This document shows positions 6,048-12,003 of a stretch of 12,523 nt of DNA, in pieces. A program made the translations under genes and the position numbers. The notes beneath the pieces were generated by a model that saw only the letters and a list, made by a program, of their open reading frames with translations, was not told where the DNA came from and did not search any database. Position 1 is the first letter of the stretch; every line of letters begins with the position of its first letter. Origin of the DNA: Akkermansiaceae bacterium UBA5020 (lineage in GTDB: Bacteria > Verrucomicrobiota > Verrucomicrobiia > Verrucomicrobiales > DEV007); contig DGXY01000032.1 in the NCBI GenBank assembly GCA_002396885.1, positions 1 to 12,523 on the forward strand. Direction: 5' to 3'.

Positions 6048-7318
6048 CACCTCCCCAGCCACTGCGCCAATCTTCCCCGCGACTCGGCGGGTCCGATGAT
6101 CGCGGAGCAGAGGACGTCAGGATCAAAGGCCTCGCGCGCGGCGGCGTGGATGTCCTCGAGGGTGACGTCCTCAAGATGCTTGTGGGCGACCTCGGGATCG
6201 ATCCACTCGTTGAAGTAGAGCAGCGATTCGCCCGCCCACATCATCTGGGAGGACGTGTTTTCAAGGCTGATGCGATTCTGCCCGATGACGTAGGATTTCG
6301 CCTCCTCCAGCTCGATCGCGGTGACGCCGCGCGTGCGGAGATCCTCGAGGATGGTGGAAATGGCGCGGAGAGCCTGAGCGAGATTCGCGGGGCTGAGGGC
6401 GAGATAGATCTGCAGGGCACCGGCGTCGGAGAAACTGACGAGATCGCTCTGGACCTCGTAACAGAGGCCGCGTTGCTCGCGGATGACCTGGAACAGGCGC
6501 GAGCTCATGTTCTCGCCGAGGATGACGTTGAGGAGCTTGTGCGCGTAGCGTTTCGGATCGTTTCGATCGACGTTGCGGAAGGAGAGGGCGAGGTGCGACT
6601 GCTCCTGCCCGCCGTCCTCGTGGAAGCGGTGCTGGGGCTGCGGCGGCAGAGCGGGCTCGCAGGTGAGGGCTTCGCCCGCGGCGAGATCGCCGAGACGAGC
6701 GGAAACGACGGCGGCGACCTCGTCGTGATCGATGTTGCCCGCGACGGAGACGACGGTGTGGCGTCCCCGATAGACGCGCGAATGGAATGCCTCGATATCG
6801 GCGCGGCGGAATTGCTCGAGGCTTTCCTCCGTGCCGGTGATGGAGCGCCCGAGGGGATGCTCACGCCCCCACGCGGCTTCGCTGATGAGGTCATCGAGGT
6901 ATTGCGAGGGCTGGTCGTGCACCATCGCGATCTCCTCGCGGATGACCTGTTTCTCGGAATCGATCTCGGTGGGGTCGAGAAAGGGGTTGCGGTAAAGATC
7001 CGAGAGCACTTCAAAGAGGCGGCCGAATTTCTCCGAGGGCCCCTTCACCTGGTAGGCGGTGTGATCCTCGACCGTGAAGCCATCGATGGAGGCGCCAAGG
7101 CTCTCGATGTGACGCGAGATCTCCTCTGCGGAGCGCTCCTCGGTGCCCTTGAAGAGCATGTGCTCGACGAAGTGGGCCATTCCGTGTTCGCGCTCGGTCT
7201 CGTGGCGGCTTCCGGCCCCGGCCCAGATTCCCATGGCGACGCTGGCCATGTGTGGCATCGAGACGGTGGCGAGACGGATGCCGTTGTCGAGACGGGTGAC
7301 GCGGGTGCTGGGAGACAT
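6047..7318 (-). CDS. M16 family zinc protease (processing-peptidase type)
   Basis: A 423-residue single-unit M16 peptidase. The inverted zinc site HFVEH (H49, E52, H53) is followed 76 residues later by E129 in EKQVIREEI, the expected third ligand. The C-terminal half keeps the substrate-binding RGLCY (283-287), matching the Arg/Tyr pair of the M16 inactive-side domain. The length fits M16B enzymes of the PqqL/YmxG/mitochondrial processing peptidase-beta type. No signal peptide is seen, so a cytoplasmic or membrane-associated role in degrading short peptides is likely, but the substrate is unknown. I chose the ATG at 7316-7318 (MSPSTRVTRLDNGIRL); the frame is open 57 codons further upstream, but that part is low-complexity and would cross the opcA start. 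It is divergent from opcA, with a shared 97-bp gap. Confidence 0.94.
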   Translation of the reverse strand: MSPSTRVTRLDNGIRLATVSMPHMASVAMGIWAGAGSRHETEREHGMAHFVEHMLFKGTEERSAEEISRHIESLGASIDGFTVEDHTAYQVKGPSEKFGRLFEVLSDLYRNPFLDPTEIDSEKQVIREEIAMVHDQPSQYLDDLISEAAWGREHPLGRSITGTEESLEQFRRADIEAFHSRVYRGRHTVVSVAGNIDHDEVAAVVSARLGDLAAGEALTCEPALPPQPQHRFHEDGGQEQSHLALSFRNVDRNDPKRYAHKLLNVILGENMSSRLFQVIREQRGLCYEVQSDLVSFSDAGALQIYLALSPANLAQALRAISTILEDLRTRGVTAIELEEAKSYVIGQNRISLENTSSQMMWAGESLLYFNEWIDPEVAHKHLEDVTLEDIHAAAREAFDPDVLCSAIIGPAESRGRLAQWLGR

Positions 7319-7401
7319 CAGGGCAGGGGGAAAGGGGGCATGAGCAGCGGCAGGCAACCTTTCTCCAGCCCGATTCGCTTTTCCACCGGGAAAAACGGGG
7401 C

Positions 7402-7412
7402 TATTCTTAGGA
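7402..7412 (+). promoter_or_regulatory. Possible -10 box and short SD of opcA
   Basis: TATTCT at 7402-7407 resembles a -10 hexamer, and AGGA at 7409-7412 lies three bases before the ATG at 7416. No good -35 is seen (TTTTCC at 7379-7384). The -10 and the SD cannot both be used in the same way: if TATTCT is the -10, the transcript would be almost leaderless. Weak evidence. Confidence 0.2.
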
Positions 7413-7415
7413 ACG

Positions 7416-8531
7416 ATGACGTCCGCACCTTCCCTTCCAGCCACCCCCGCCTTTGAACTCCTCGGCGAAGAGGTGGAAATCTCGCGCATCGAAAAGGCGC
7501 TGCAGGCGCTCTTTGCAGGAGGCTCGGACGCCGATCATGACGGGATTGCGAGGGCCTCGCTCATCAATCTCGCACTCTACAATGAAAATCCGGCCGATCT
7601 CGAGCAAGATGCGGCCGTGCTCGCTGAACTCACGAGCGAGACGGCCTGCCGCTCGCTCCTCATCCACGCCGACACGCGTGCCGCTGCCACCGGCGCGCGG
7701 GCCTGGGTGCAGGCCCACTGCCAGATCGACCGGAACGGCGCGAAGAGCGTCTGCACCGAACAGATCAGCTTTTTCCTCACCGGCCATTCCTCCGGCTTGC
7801 TCCGGAACGCCGTCCTCGCTCATCTCGACTCGGATCTGCCGCTCGCCTTCTGGTGGCGGGGTGAATTTTCCGACGCCTTCGAAGAGGGCCTCTATTCGCG
7901 GATCGACCGCCTCCTTTTCGACAGCGAGGGCTGGGCCTCACCGCGCAATCCCTTCCTGCGGCTCCTCGAATGCCAACGCGGCACTTCTTCGCCCTACGTG
8001 ATGCACGATCTCGCCTTCACGCGGATGAACTCAATCCGCCACGCCCTCGCCAACGCCTTCGACCGTCCCCTCGTGGCGCGCGAACTCGGCTCGCTCTCGG
8101 AGGTGACGATCCGCTACGCGAACGGCTTTCGCATGAGCGCCCTCTACCTCGCCGCCTGGATCGCGGCACGTCTCGAAGGGGGAATCGACGGCGGCATCTC
8201 GACGAGTCGCGAAATCGTCTGCCTGCCCTGCAAAGGCCTGCGGAAGGGCTTCCGCATCCGCCTCGCCGAACTCGATCCGGCGCGACTCGGCACTGTCGAG
8301 GTGGATTTCGAAATGGGCGGCACCCGCGTCGAGATCAGCCGATGCCAGACCCGTGACTTCATCCGAACCCTGACAAAGCGAGAACACGCCGACACCCAAG
8401 AAGACTGGCTGCCGGCCCGGAGAATGCATGACGCCGCCCTCGTCGCCGATATCCTCAACCGCGCCGGACGCAACCGCACCCACGGACAGATCCTCCCGGT
8501 GGTGCTGGAGTTGTTGGCGCTAAGGGGGTGA
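7416..8531 (+). CDS. opcA: OpcA, glucose-6-phosphate dehydrogenase assembly protein
   Basis: A 371-residue soluble protein matching the OpcA family by overall pattern. It has an N-terminal region with ISRIEKALQALF (22-33) and NLALYN (51-56), the family signature DLPLAFWWRGEF (140-151), DLAFTRMNSIR (198-208) and a C-terminal beta-rich part. OpcA allosterically activates glucose-6-phosphate dehydrogenase (Zwf) at the entry of the oxidative pentose phosphate pathway, mostly studied in Cyanobacteria and Actinobacteria; no catalytic site is expected. It has several Cys (78, 102, 113, 186, 269, 272, 310). In many genomes opcA adjoins zwf, but no zwf is seen here, and the gene stands alone between the divergent M16 gene and a terminator-like hairpin. 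The start is an ATG with a short AGGA just before it. Confidence 0.88.
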   Translation: MTSAPSLPATPAFELLGEEVEISRIEKALQALFAGGSDADHDGIARASLINLALYNENPADLEQDAAVLAELTSETACRSLLIHADTRAAATGARAWVQAHCQIDRNGAKSVCTEQISFFLTGHSSGLLRNAVLAHLDSDLPLAFWWRGEFSDAFEEGLYSRIDRLLFDSEGWASPRNPFLRLLECQRGTSSPYVMHDLAFTRMNSIRHALANAFDRPLVARELGSLSEVTIRYANGFRMSALYLAAWIAARLEGGIDGGISTSREIVCLPCKGLRKGFRIRLAELDPARLGTVEVDFEMGGTRVEISRCQTRDFIRTLTKREHADTQEDWLPARRMHDAALVADILNRAGRNRTHGQILPVVLELLALRG

Positions 8532-8547
8532 CCGGATCCGCCGCCTG

Positions 8548-8576
8548 CCTCGGGGATTGAAAAATCCTCCCCGAGG
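8548..8576 (+). terminator. Terminator-like hairpin after opcA
   Basis: CCTCGGGGA at 8548-8556 pairs perfectly with TCCCCGAGG at 8568-8576 around an 11-nt A-rich loop. It begins 17 bases after the opcA stop. The stem is strong, but only CCTT follows, with no real T-tract. It separates opcA from the DUF1080 gene. Confidence 0.5.
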
Positions 8577-8600
8577 CCTTACAAAGGTCTCCCGACTTCC

Positions 8601-9593
8601 ATGAAAAAACGTCACCTCCTCGCCCTCGTTCTCACCGCCGCCCTGATTCCCCCGCTTTGCCACGCCGCCGAGCAGTTTGCCGCCACCGCCGATCCGGCCG
8701 AGGCGGGGAAAGATCCCGACTTCGTGATCCAAGGAGAATACACCGGCAACACGCGCGACGGCATCGTCGGCGTCCAAGTCATTGGGCTCGGCGAGGGACA
8801 ATTCGAAGCAGTGCTTTCGAAGGGCGGACTTCCCGGCGACGGCTGGGACGGTGAAAAGCCACGCGGTTCGACCCAAGGCAAACGTGCCGAAGACGGCAAC
8901 GTCACTTTCCTCAAGGATGAGTGGACCGCCGTTTTGAAGGATGGCAGGATCACCGCGACGACCTCGGCCGATGCGAACCTCACGGTCATTCTCGATCGCG
9001 TCGAGCGCGAGAGTTCGACCCTCGGAGCCAAGGCGCCTGAGGGAGCAATCGTGCTGTTTGACGGATCTCCCGAGGCGGCAGCAAAGAACTGGAAAGGCGC
9101 GAAACTCGACGGCGATCTCTTGTGCGAAGGCATCACCTCGGTGGAGGAATTCGGCGATTTCACCCTTCACATCGAGTTCCGGCTCCCCTGGATGTCGAAA
9201 GCGCGCGGACAAGCCCGGGGCAACAGTGGTCTTTACCTCGGAGGTCGCTACGAGGTGCAGATGCTCGACAGCTTTGGTCTCCCCGGCGTGGACAACGAGT
9301 GCGGCGGCATCTACAAGACGGCCGAACCCGCCCAGAATCTCTGCTACCCGCCCCTCCGCTGGCAGACTTACGACGTCGAGTTCACCGCCGCGAAGTTTGA
9401 CGAGGCCGGCAACAAGGTCGCGAACGCGAAGGCGAGCGTGAAGCACAACGGTTTTGTCATTCACGAAAACCTGGAACTCCCCGCCCCCACCGGCGGAGCG
9501 CAGAAAAAGGATGAAAAGGGCCCCGGCCCCCTTCACCTTCAGAATCACGGCAACCCGGTCCGCTACCGCAACATCTGGTTGGTGAAAAAGTGA
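8601..9593 (+). CDS. Secreted DUF1080 (3-keto-disaccharide hydrolase family) protein
   Basis: A 330-residue protein with a signal peptide (MKKRHLLALVLTAALIPPLCHA, likely cut before or within AEQ; C20 lacks a lipobox). Residues about 35-135 form an extra N-terminal domain (DPDFVIQGEYTG, GVQVIGLGEGQFEAVLSKGGLPG). The C-terminal DUF1080 domain (about 148-328) has a concanavalin-like beta-sandwich pattern with LFDG (152-155), GNSGLYLGGRYEVQMLDS (207-224), NECGGIY (232-238) and the final VRYRNIWL (320-327). Members act on 3-keto-glycosides or are carbohydrate-related; the activity of this one is not shown. It is probably periplasmic. Such proteins are greatly expanded in Verrucomicrobiota and Planctomycetota. 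It stands alone, between the opcA terminator-like hairpin and a 156-bp gap before the repair gene. Confidence 0.9.
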   Translation: MKKRHLLALVLTAALIPPLCHAAEQFAATADPAEAGKDPDFVIQGEYTGNTRDGIVGVQVIGLGEGQFEAVLSKGGLPGDGWDGEKPRGSTQGKRAEDGNVTFLKDEWTAVLKDGRITATTSADANLTVILDRVERESSTLGAKAPEGAIVLFDGSPEAAAKNWKGAKLDGDLLCEGITSVEEFGDFTLHIEFRLPWMSKARGQARGNSGLYLGGRYEVQMLDSFGLPGVDNECGGIYKTAEPAQNLCYPPLRWQTYDVEFTAAKFDEAGNKVANAKASVKHNGFVIHENLELPAPTGGAQKKDEKGPGPLHLQNHGNPVRYRNIWLVKK

Positions 9594-9710
9594 TCCTTCT
9601 GATTCATTGATTCGTTTTTATTGGATCGTGATCTCGCTAGGACGGATCCTTCCCCTTGAAAGCAGTCGTGAGCCGGAGCAAACGGAAGTCCGCGCCCACA
9701 AAATCCAAAA

Positions 9711-9730
9711 GGGATCGCTGAGGCGATCCC
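9711..9730. repeat. Perfect 8-bp hairpin before the ATL gene
   Basis: GGGATCGC at 9711-9718 pairs with GCGATCCC at 9723-9730 around TGAG. It lies right before the GGAAGGA ribosome site (9732-9738) of the alkyltransferase-like gene. On the minus strand it is followed by a T-rich stretch (complement of AAAATCCAAAA), so it could stop antisense transcription; on the plus strand it could affect translation initiation or end the DUF1080 transcript. Confidence 0.4.
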
Positions 9731-9749
9731 GGGAAGGACGGATACGCCC

Positions 9750-10118
9750 ATGGCCTCGAAGGAATCCTCTGCTTTCGCCCGCATCAGGACGGAGGTGATC
9801 CGGGTTGTCTCGGGGATTCCGGAGGGGAGTTTCACCACCTACGGATCGATCGGGGGACACCTGAACGTGAATCCACGGCACGTCGCCTACTTTCTCGCCC
9901 GCCTCAACGAGGAGGAGGCGGCCGCCCTGCCCTGGCACCGGGTCGTCGGGGCCGAAGGACGGATCAGCAGGGGGATGGCGGAGCATCGGCGCGCGGAACA
10001 ACAAGCTCGGCTCGAGGCGGAAGGAATGAAGATCGATCCCAAGGGATTCATCTGCGATCCGGACCGCTCTTTCCACGCCTTCGGTCCGAAACGAGAAATC
10101 CGCCGGGCCGGGGAATAA
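9750..10118 (+). CDS. Alkyltransferase-like protein (ATL, MGMT family, YbaZ type)
   Basis: A 122-residue protein with the DNA-binding/active-site domain of O6-alkylguanine-DNA alkyltransferases. The reactive motif PCHRV is PWHRV here (61-65), with W62 replacing the acceptor Cys, as in E. coli YbaZ and other ATLs. The nucleotide-flipping Tyr (Y31 in TTYGSIG) and a likely arginine finger (R51 in FLARLN) are retained. So it cannot transfer alkyl groups; known ATLs bind O6-alkylguanine, bend the DNA and hand the lesion to nucleotide excision repair. Family members of this length normally lack the N-terminal domain of MGMT. The basic tail ends KREIRRAGE. The ATG at 9750 is preceded by GGAAGGA (9732-9738), about 11 bases away. 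It is convergent with the carboxymuconolactone decarboxylase family gene. Confidence 0.93.
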   Translation: MASKESSAFARIRTEVIRVVSGIPEGSFTTYGSIGGHLNVNPRHVAYFLARLNEEEAAALPWHRVVGAEGRISRGMAEHRRAEQQARLEAEGMKIDPKGFICDPDRSFHAFGPKREIRRAGE

Positions 10119-10119
10119 A

Positions 10120-10137
10120 GGTTTTAGCCCTGAAACC
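10120..10137 (+). terminator. Weak hairpin after the ATL gene
   Basis: GGTTT at 10120-10124 pairs with AAACC at 10133-10137, and a G-T wobble can add one more pair. It begins one base after the stop codon. The stem is short and has no T-tract after it, so this is a weak candidate in the 99-bp convergent gap. Confidence 0.25.
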
Positions 10138-10217
10138 CGTCCTCCTCGCGATGATGGAATGGGGCTTGTGTTCGGAGGAAGGCACCAGAGCCGACCTTTG
10201 GAACCGGACGTGAGAAG

Positions 10218-10799
10218 TCACTCGTCGCGCGGAGCAATCGTCGGCTTTTTCCAGAGGTAGGGACGCGGCTCGGGATCCAGCGGGGTCGCGGCAATGGAAT
10301 TTGTGTAGTTGCTCATCAGTTTCACGGCGAGGCCGAGAATGACTTCGAGCACCTGCACCGGGGTGTAGCCCGCGGCGAAAAAGCTTTCGAGATCGGCCGC
10401 GACGGCCTTGCCCCGGTTGGCGATGAGGGCGCGGGTGAAGGAACGGAGCGCTTCGAGCTTTTCATCCGGGATGCGCGATCCGTTCCGGAGCGCCTCGATC
10501 GCCTCCGGAGCCATCCCCGCCTTGGTGGCGAGAAGCGTATGCCAAGGCACGCAGTAGGCGCAGTCGTTCTCGAAGTTGGCGGTAAGGTAGACGACCTGTC
10601 GCTCGATCTCGCTGAGGCTGGTCGTATCAAAGAGATCCCAAGTCCGCGAATAGGCTTCGAGAAGGGGCGGTGCCGAGGCCATGACCCGCTCGAGATTCGG
10701 GATCATTCCGAAGTTCTTCCGCGTCGCCGCGAGCGCGGCGGAAGCGGCCGGAGGGGCGGTGGTTTCGTCGTGAAGAGGGAAGGGGTGCGGGGTAGCCAT
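10218..10799 (-). CDS. Carboxymuconolactone decarboxylase family protein, AhpD-like
   Basis: A 193-residue all-alpha protein. The AhpD-type signature ExxCxxCxxxH is intact: E77, C80, C83 and H87 within NFENDCAYCVPWH. In AhpD this CxxC/His set reduces peroxides or peroxiredoxin partners, so a thiol-based antioxidant or peroxidase-like role is likely; true carboxymuconolactone decarboxylases lack the CxxC. The N-terminal MIPNLERVMASAPPLLEAY (32-50) and the helix around EVILGLAVKLMSNYTNSI are typical of this larger AhpD-like subgroup. No signal peptide, so cytoplasmic. It starts with ATG at 10797-10799; the sequence before it on this strand (CCTCC) is anti-SD-like, so there is no usable ribosome site. 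It is 106 bp downstream of the DUF2721 gene on the same strand and may have its own promoter. Confidence 0.9.
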   Translation of the reverse strand: MATPHPFPLHDETTAPPAASAALAATRKNFGMIPNLERVMASAPPLLEAYSRTWDLFDTTSLSEIERQVVYLTANFENDCAYCVPWHTLLATKAGMAPEAIEALRNGSRIPDEKLEALRSFTRALIANRGKAVAADLESFFAAGYTPVQVLEVILGLAVKLMSNYTNSIAATPLDPEPRPYLWKKPTIAPRDE

Positions 10800-10863
10800 G
10801 TAAAAAGGAGGTTCGGGGAGATATTGTGACCCGGTCTAACCGCAGGAATCGTGCAAACCTTCG

Positions 10864-10875
10864 TTGCGCGCGCAA
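10864..10875. promoter_or_regulatory. 12-bp palindrome, possible operator
   Basis: TTGCGCGCGCAA at 10864-10875 is a perfect palindrome in the 106-bp gap upstream of the AhpD-like gene. Its position, about 65 bp before that start codon, would suit an operator. A 12-bp palindrome of alternating GC can occur by chance in GC-rich DNA, so this is only a candidate. Confidence 0.25.
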
Positions 10876-10905
10876 TTCTCGGAAGGCAAGAACCCTTCAC
10901 TGGGA

Positions 10906-11301
10906 TCACTCCCGCTCGACTCGGTCGAGGAGGATCTTCAGGGCTCCGCCGGAGCAGGCGACCTCGAGGATAAGACAGAGGAGCGAGCCCCCCATGAAGA
11001 GCAGGGCCGCGAAGAAGGCAATCCATCCCGTGAGGTTCGCCTCGAGCATCACTGCGACCATCGCGACGACGCAGAGGAGGATGCTGACCGCGCCGAGAAG
11101 TTGCATCCAGCGGATCAGGGCGAGACGCCTGCGCATGTTGTCGATCTGGGCGCGGAGGCAATCGTCCTGACGTTCCACCCAATCGCGATGAAGCTGGCGC
11201 ACGAGCGCGGCGAGGTGGAGGAAGCGGTTCGTGTAGGCGAGAAAGAGGAGGCTCACCGCGGGAAAGAGCAAGGCGGGCGTGGAGATGGTGAGGAGGGTCA
11301 T
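10906..11301 (-). CDS. DUF2721 family membrane protein
   Basis: A 131-residue protein with three predicted membrane segments (about 5-23, 66-86 and 93-113). The start ISTPALLFPAVSLLFLAYTNRFLHLAALVR (6-35 region) is the family's characteristic N-terminus, followed by a charged cytoplasmic or periplasmic helix (36-62, RQLHRDWVERQDD) and the remaining two segments. The function of DUF2721 is unknown. It begins 12 bases after the MOSC gene stop on the same strand, so the two are almost certainly co-transcribed. The ATG at 11299-11301 has no clear ribosome site, which suggests coupled or SD-independent translation. Confidence 0.85.
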   Translation of the reverse strand: MTLLTISTPALLFPAVSLLFLAYTNRFLHLAALVRQLHRDWVERQDDCLRAQIDNMRRRLALIRWMQLLGAVSILLCVVAMVAVMLEANLTGWIAFFAALLFMGGSLLCLILEVACSGGALKILLDRVERE

Positions 11302-11313
11302 GGCGATTTCAAA

Positions 11314-11769
11314 TCATCCCACCCGCAACACTCCGTCCGAGAGAATCTTCGCGCGCAGACCGCCCTTGCCGAGCAGGGCTTTTTCGGCGCCGGGGGCGAA
11401 GGCTTGGTTCATCCAGAGGCAGGGCTTGGATTCTTCGGTGCCGAGGAAACGCACGCCCTGAATTTCGAACTCGACCCCGATGAGTTCGTTGAAGTCCTGT
11501 CCCGCGACGATGACGTTGCGTCGGTAGACCTCGGGGCCCTTGTCGAAAACCGCGAAGTCGTCGCAAAGGCGGAGGTGCGTCTCGATCTCGAAGAAGGTGA
11601 TCTGTCCCTTGTAGTCGGGCTTGTGATCGAAATAGCGGTCGCCCCGGATTCCGCTGCCGGCGACACACTCAATCTCCGGCACTTCGATGACGGGATTCGT
11701 CCCCGCCGGACCACCGAAGTGGCCGACGAAATTGTGCGCGGGCGAAATGAAGAGGTGCCGGATTTCCAC
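11314..11769 (-). CDS. MOSC domain protein
   Basis: A 151-residue stand-alone MOSC (molybdenum cofactor sulfurase C-terminal) protein. Visible motifs are ISPAHN (8-13), GSGIRGDRYF (38-47), RRNVIVAGQDFNELIG (83-98) and a C-terminal KPCLWMNQAF (116-125) with the conserved Cys at C117, followed by GGLRAKILSDG. MOSC proteins bind or transfer sulfur or molybdenum-cofactor ligands; examples include YiiM/YcbX-type reductase partners and Moco sulfurases. The target here is unknown and no Mo enzyme is in the window. The start is GTG (11767-11769) giving MEIRHLFISP, which matches the usual N-terminus. It is the first gene of the pair with DUF2721 and is divergent from proS. Confidence 0.9.
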   Translation of the reverse strand: MEIRHLFISPAHNFVGHFGGPAGTNPVIEVPEIECVAGSGIRGDRYFDHKPDYKGQITFFEIETHLRLCDDFAVFDKGPEVYRRNVIVAGQDFNELIGVEFEIQGVRFLGTEESKPCLWMNQAFAPGAEKALLGKGGLRAKILSDGVLRVG

Positions 11770-11813
11770 GAGGCAGGTTACGCGGACAAGGGCGGGTTGG
11801 CAATCAGTGCTAA

Positions 11814-11928
11814 AAACCTCCTGCTCCGACTCGTACTCATACTCTTACTTCATACTCCTACTCAAAGACGTGGGCCGAGGGACGTTCGCTGAGTATGAGT
11901 AGGAGGTAAGAGTAAGAGTATGAGGTTT
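11814..11928. repeat. Mirrored hexanucleotide arrays forming a large imperfect hairpin
   Basis: The left half (11822-11864) is a run of hexamers close to TACTCN: TGCTCC, GACTCG, TACTCA, TACTCT, TACTTCA (7 nt), TACTCC, TACTCA. The right half (11890-11926) is the inverted form: TGAGTA twice, GGAGGTA (7 nt), AGAGTA twice, TGAGGT. A 14-bp exact match (11836-11849 with 11911-11924) and a 10-bp exact match (11855-11864 with 11896-11905) flank a symmetric 5-nt unpaired gap. An outer AAACCTC/GAGGTTT (11814-11820, 11922-11928) brackets it. The apical loop is 11865-11895. It lies in the divergent gap between the MOSC gene and proS; no function is known to me. Confidence 0.8.
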
Positions 11929-11954
11929 ACCCCTTAAATCCCCGCTGGAAATCC

Positions 11955-11978
11955 ATCCGGGACCGGATAGGGTCCGGG
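11955..11978 (+). promoter_or_regulatory. Hairpins in the proS leader
   Basis: Two mutually exclusive pairings are possible. CCGGGACC (11957-11964) with GGTCCGGG (11971-11978) has seven of eight pairs and a 6-nt loop; ATCCGG (11955-11960) with CCGGAT (11963-11968) is a near-palindrome. They lie 25 bases before the proS start. I found no T-box specifier pattern here, so regulation by tRNA is not supported; chance GC-rich pairing is possible. Confidence 0.25.
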
Positions 11979-12003
11979 CTCCCAGTCAACCCTCTTCAGT
12001 CTC

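Noticed and set aside
6146..7456. 436-codon plus-strand open frame opposite the M16 protease
   Set aside because: It is an antisense shadow with no domain signal; the minus strand has the HxxEH zinc site and family motifs.
8520..9548. 342-codon minus-strand open frame opposite the DUF1080 gene
   Set aside because: It is antisense to a gene with signal peptide and family motifs, and itself ends in low-complexity Arg/Gly sequence.
10806..11170. Plus-strand AGGAGG at 10806-10811 followed by a GTG-started frame of 114 codons
   Set aside because: The ribosome-site match is good, but the predicted protein is Arg/Ser-rich with no motif and overlaps the DUF2721 gene antisense. The AGGAGG is probably chance.
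11822..11926. CRISPR array
   Set aside because: The repeats are 6-7 bp direct units without spacers and are arranged in two opposite orientations, which is not a CRISPR layout.
11940..12003. T-box leader for proS
   Set aside because: The leader is only about 60 bases after the hexamer array, with no specifier loop or T-box consensus visible; only small hairpins are present.
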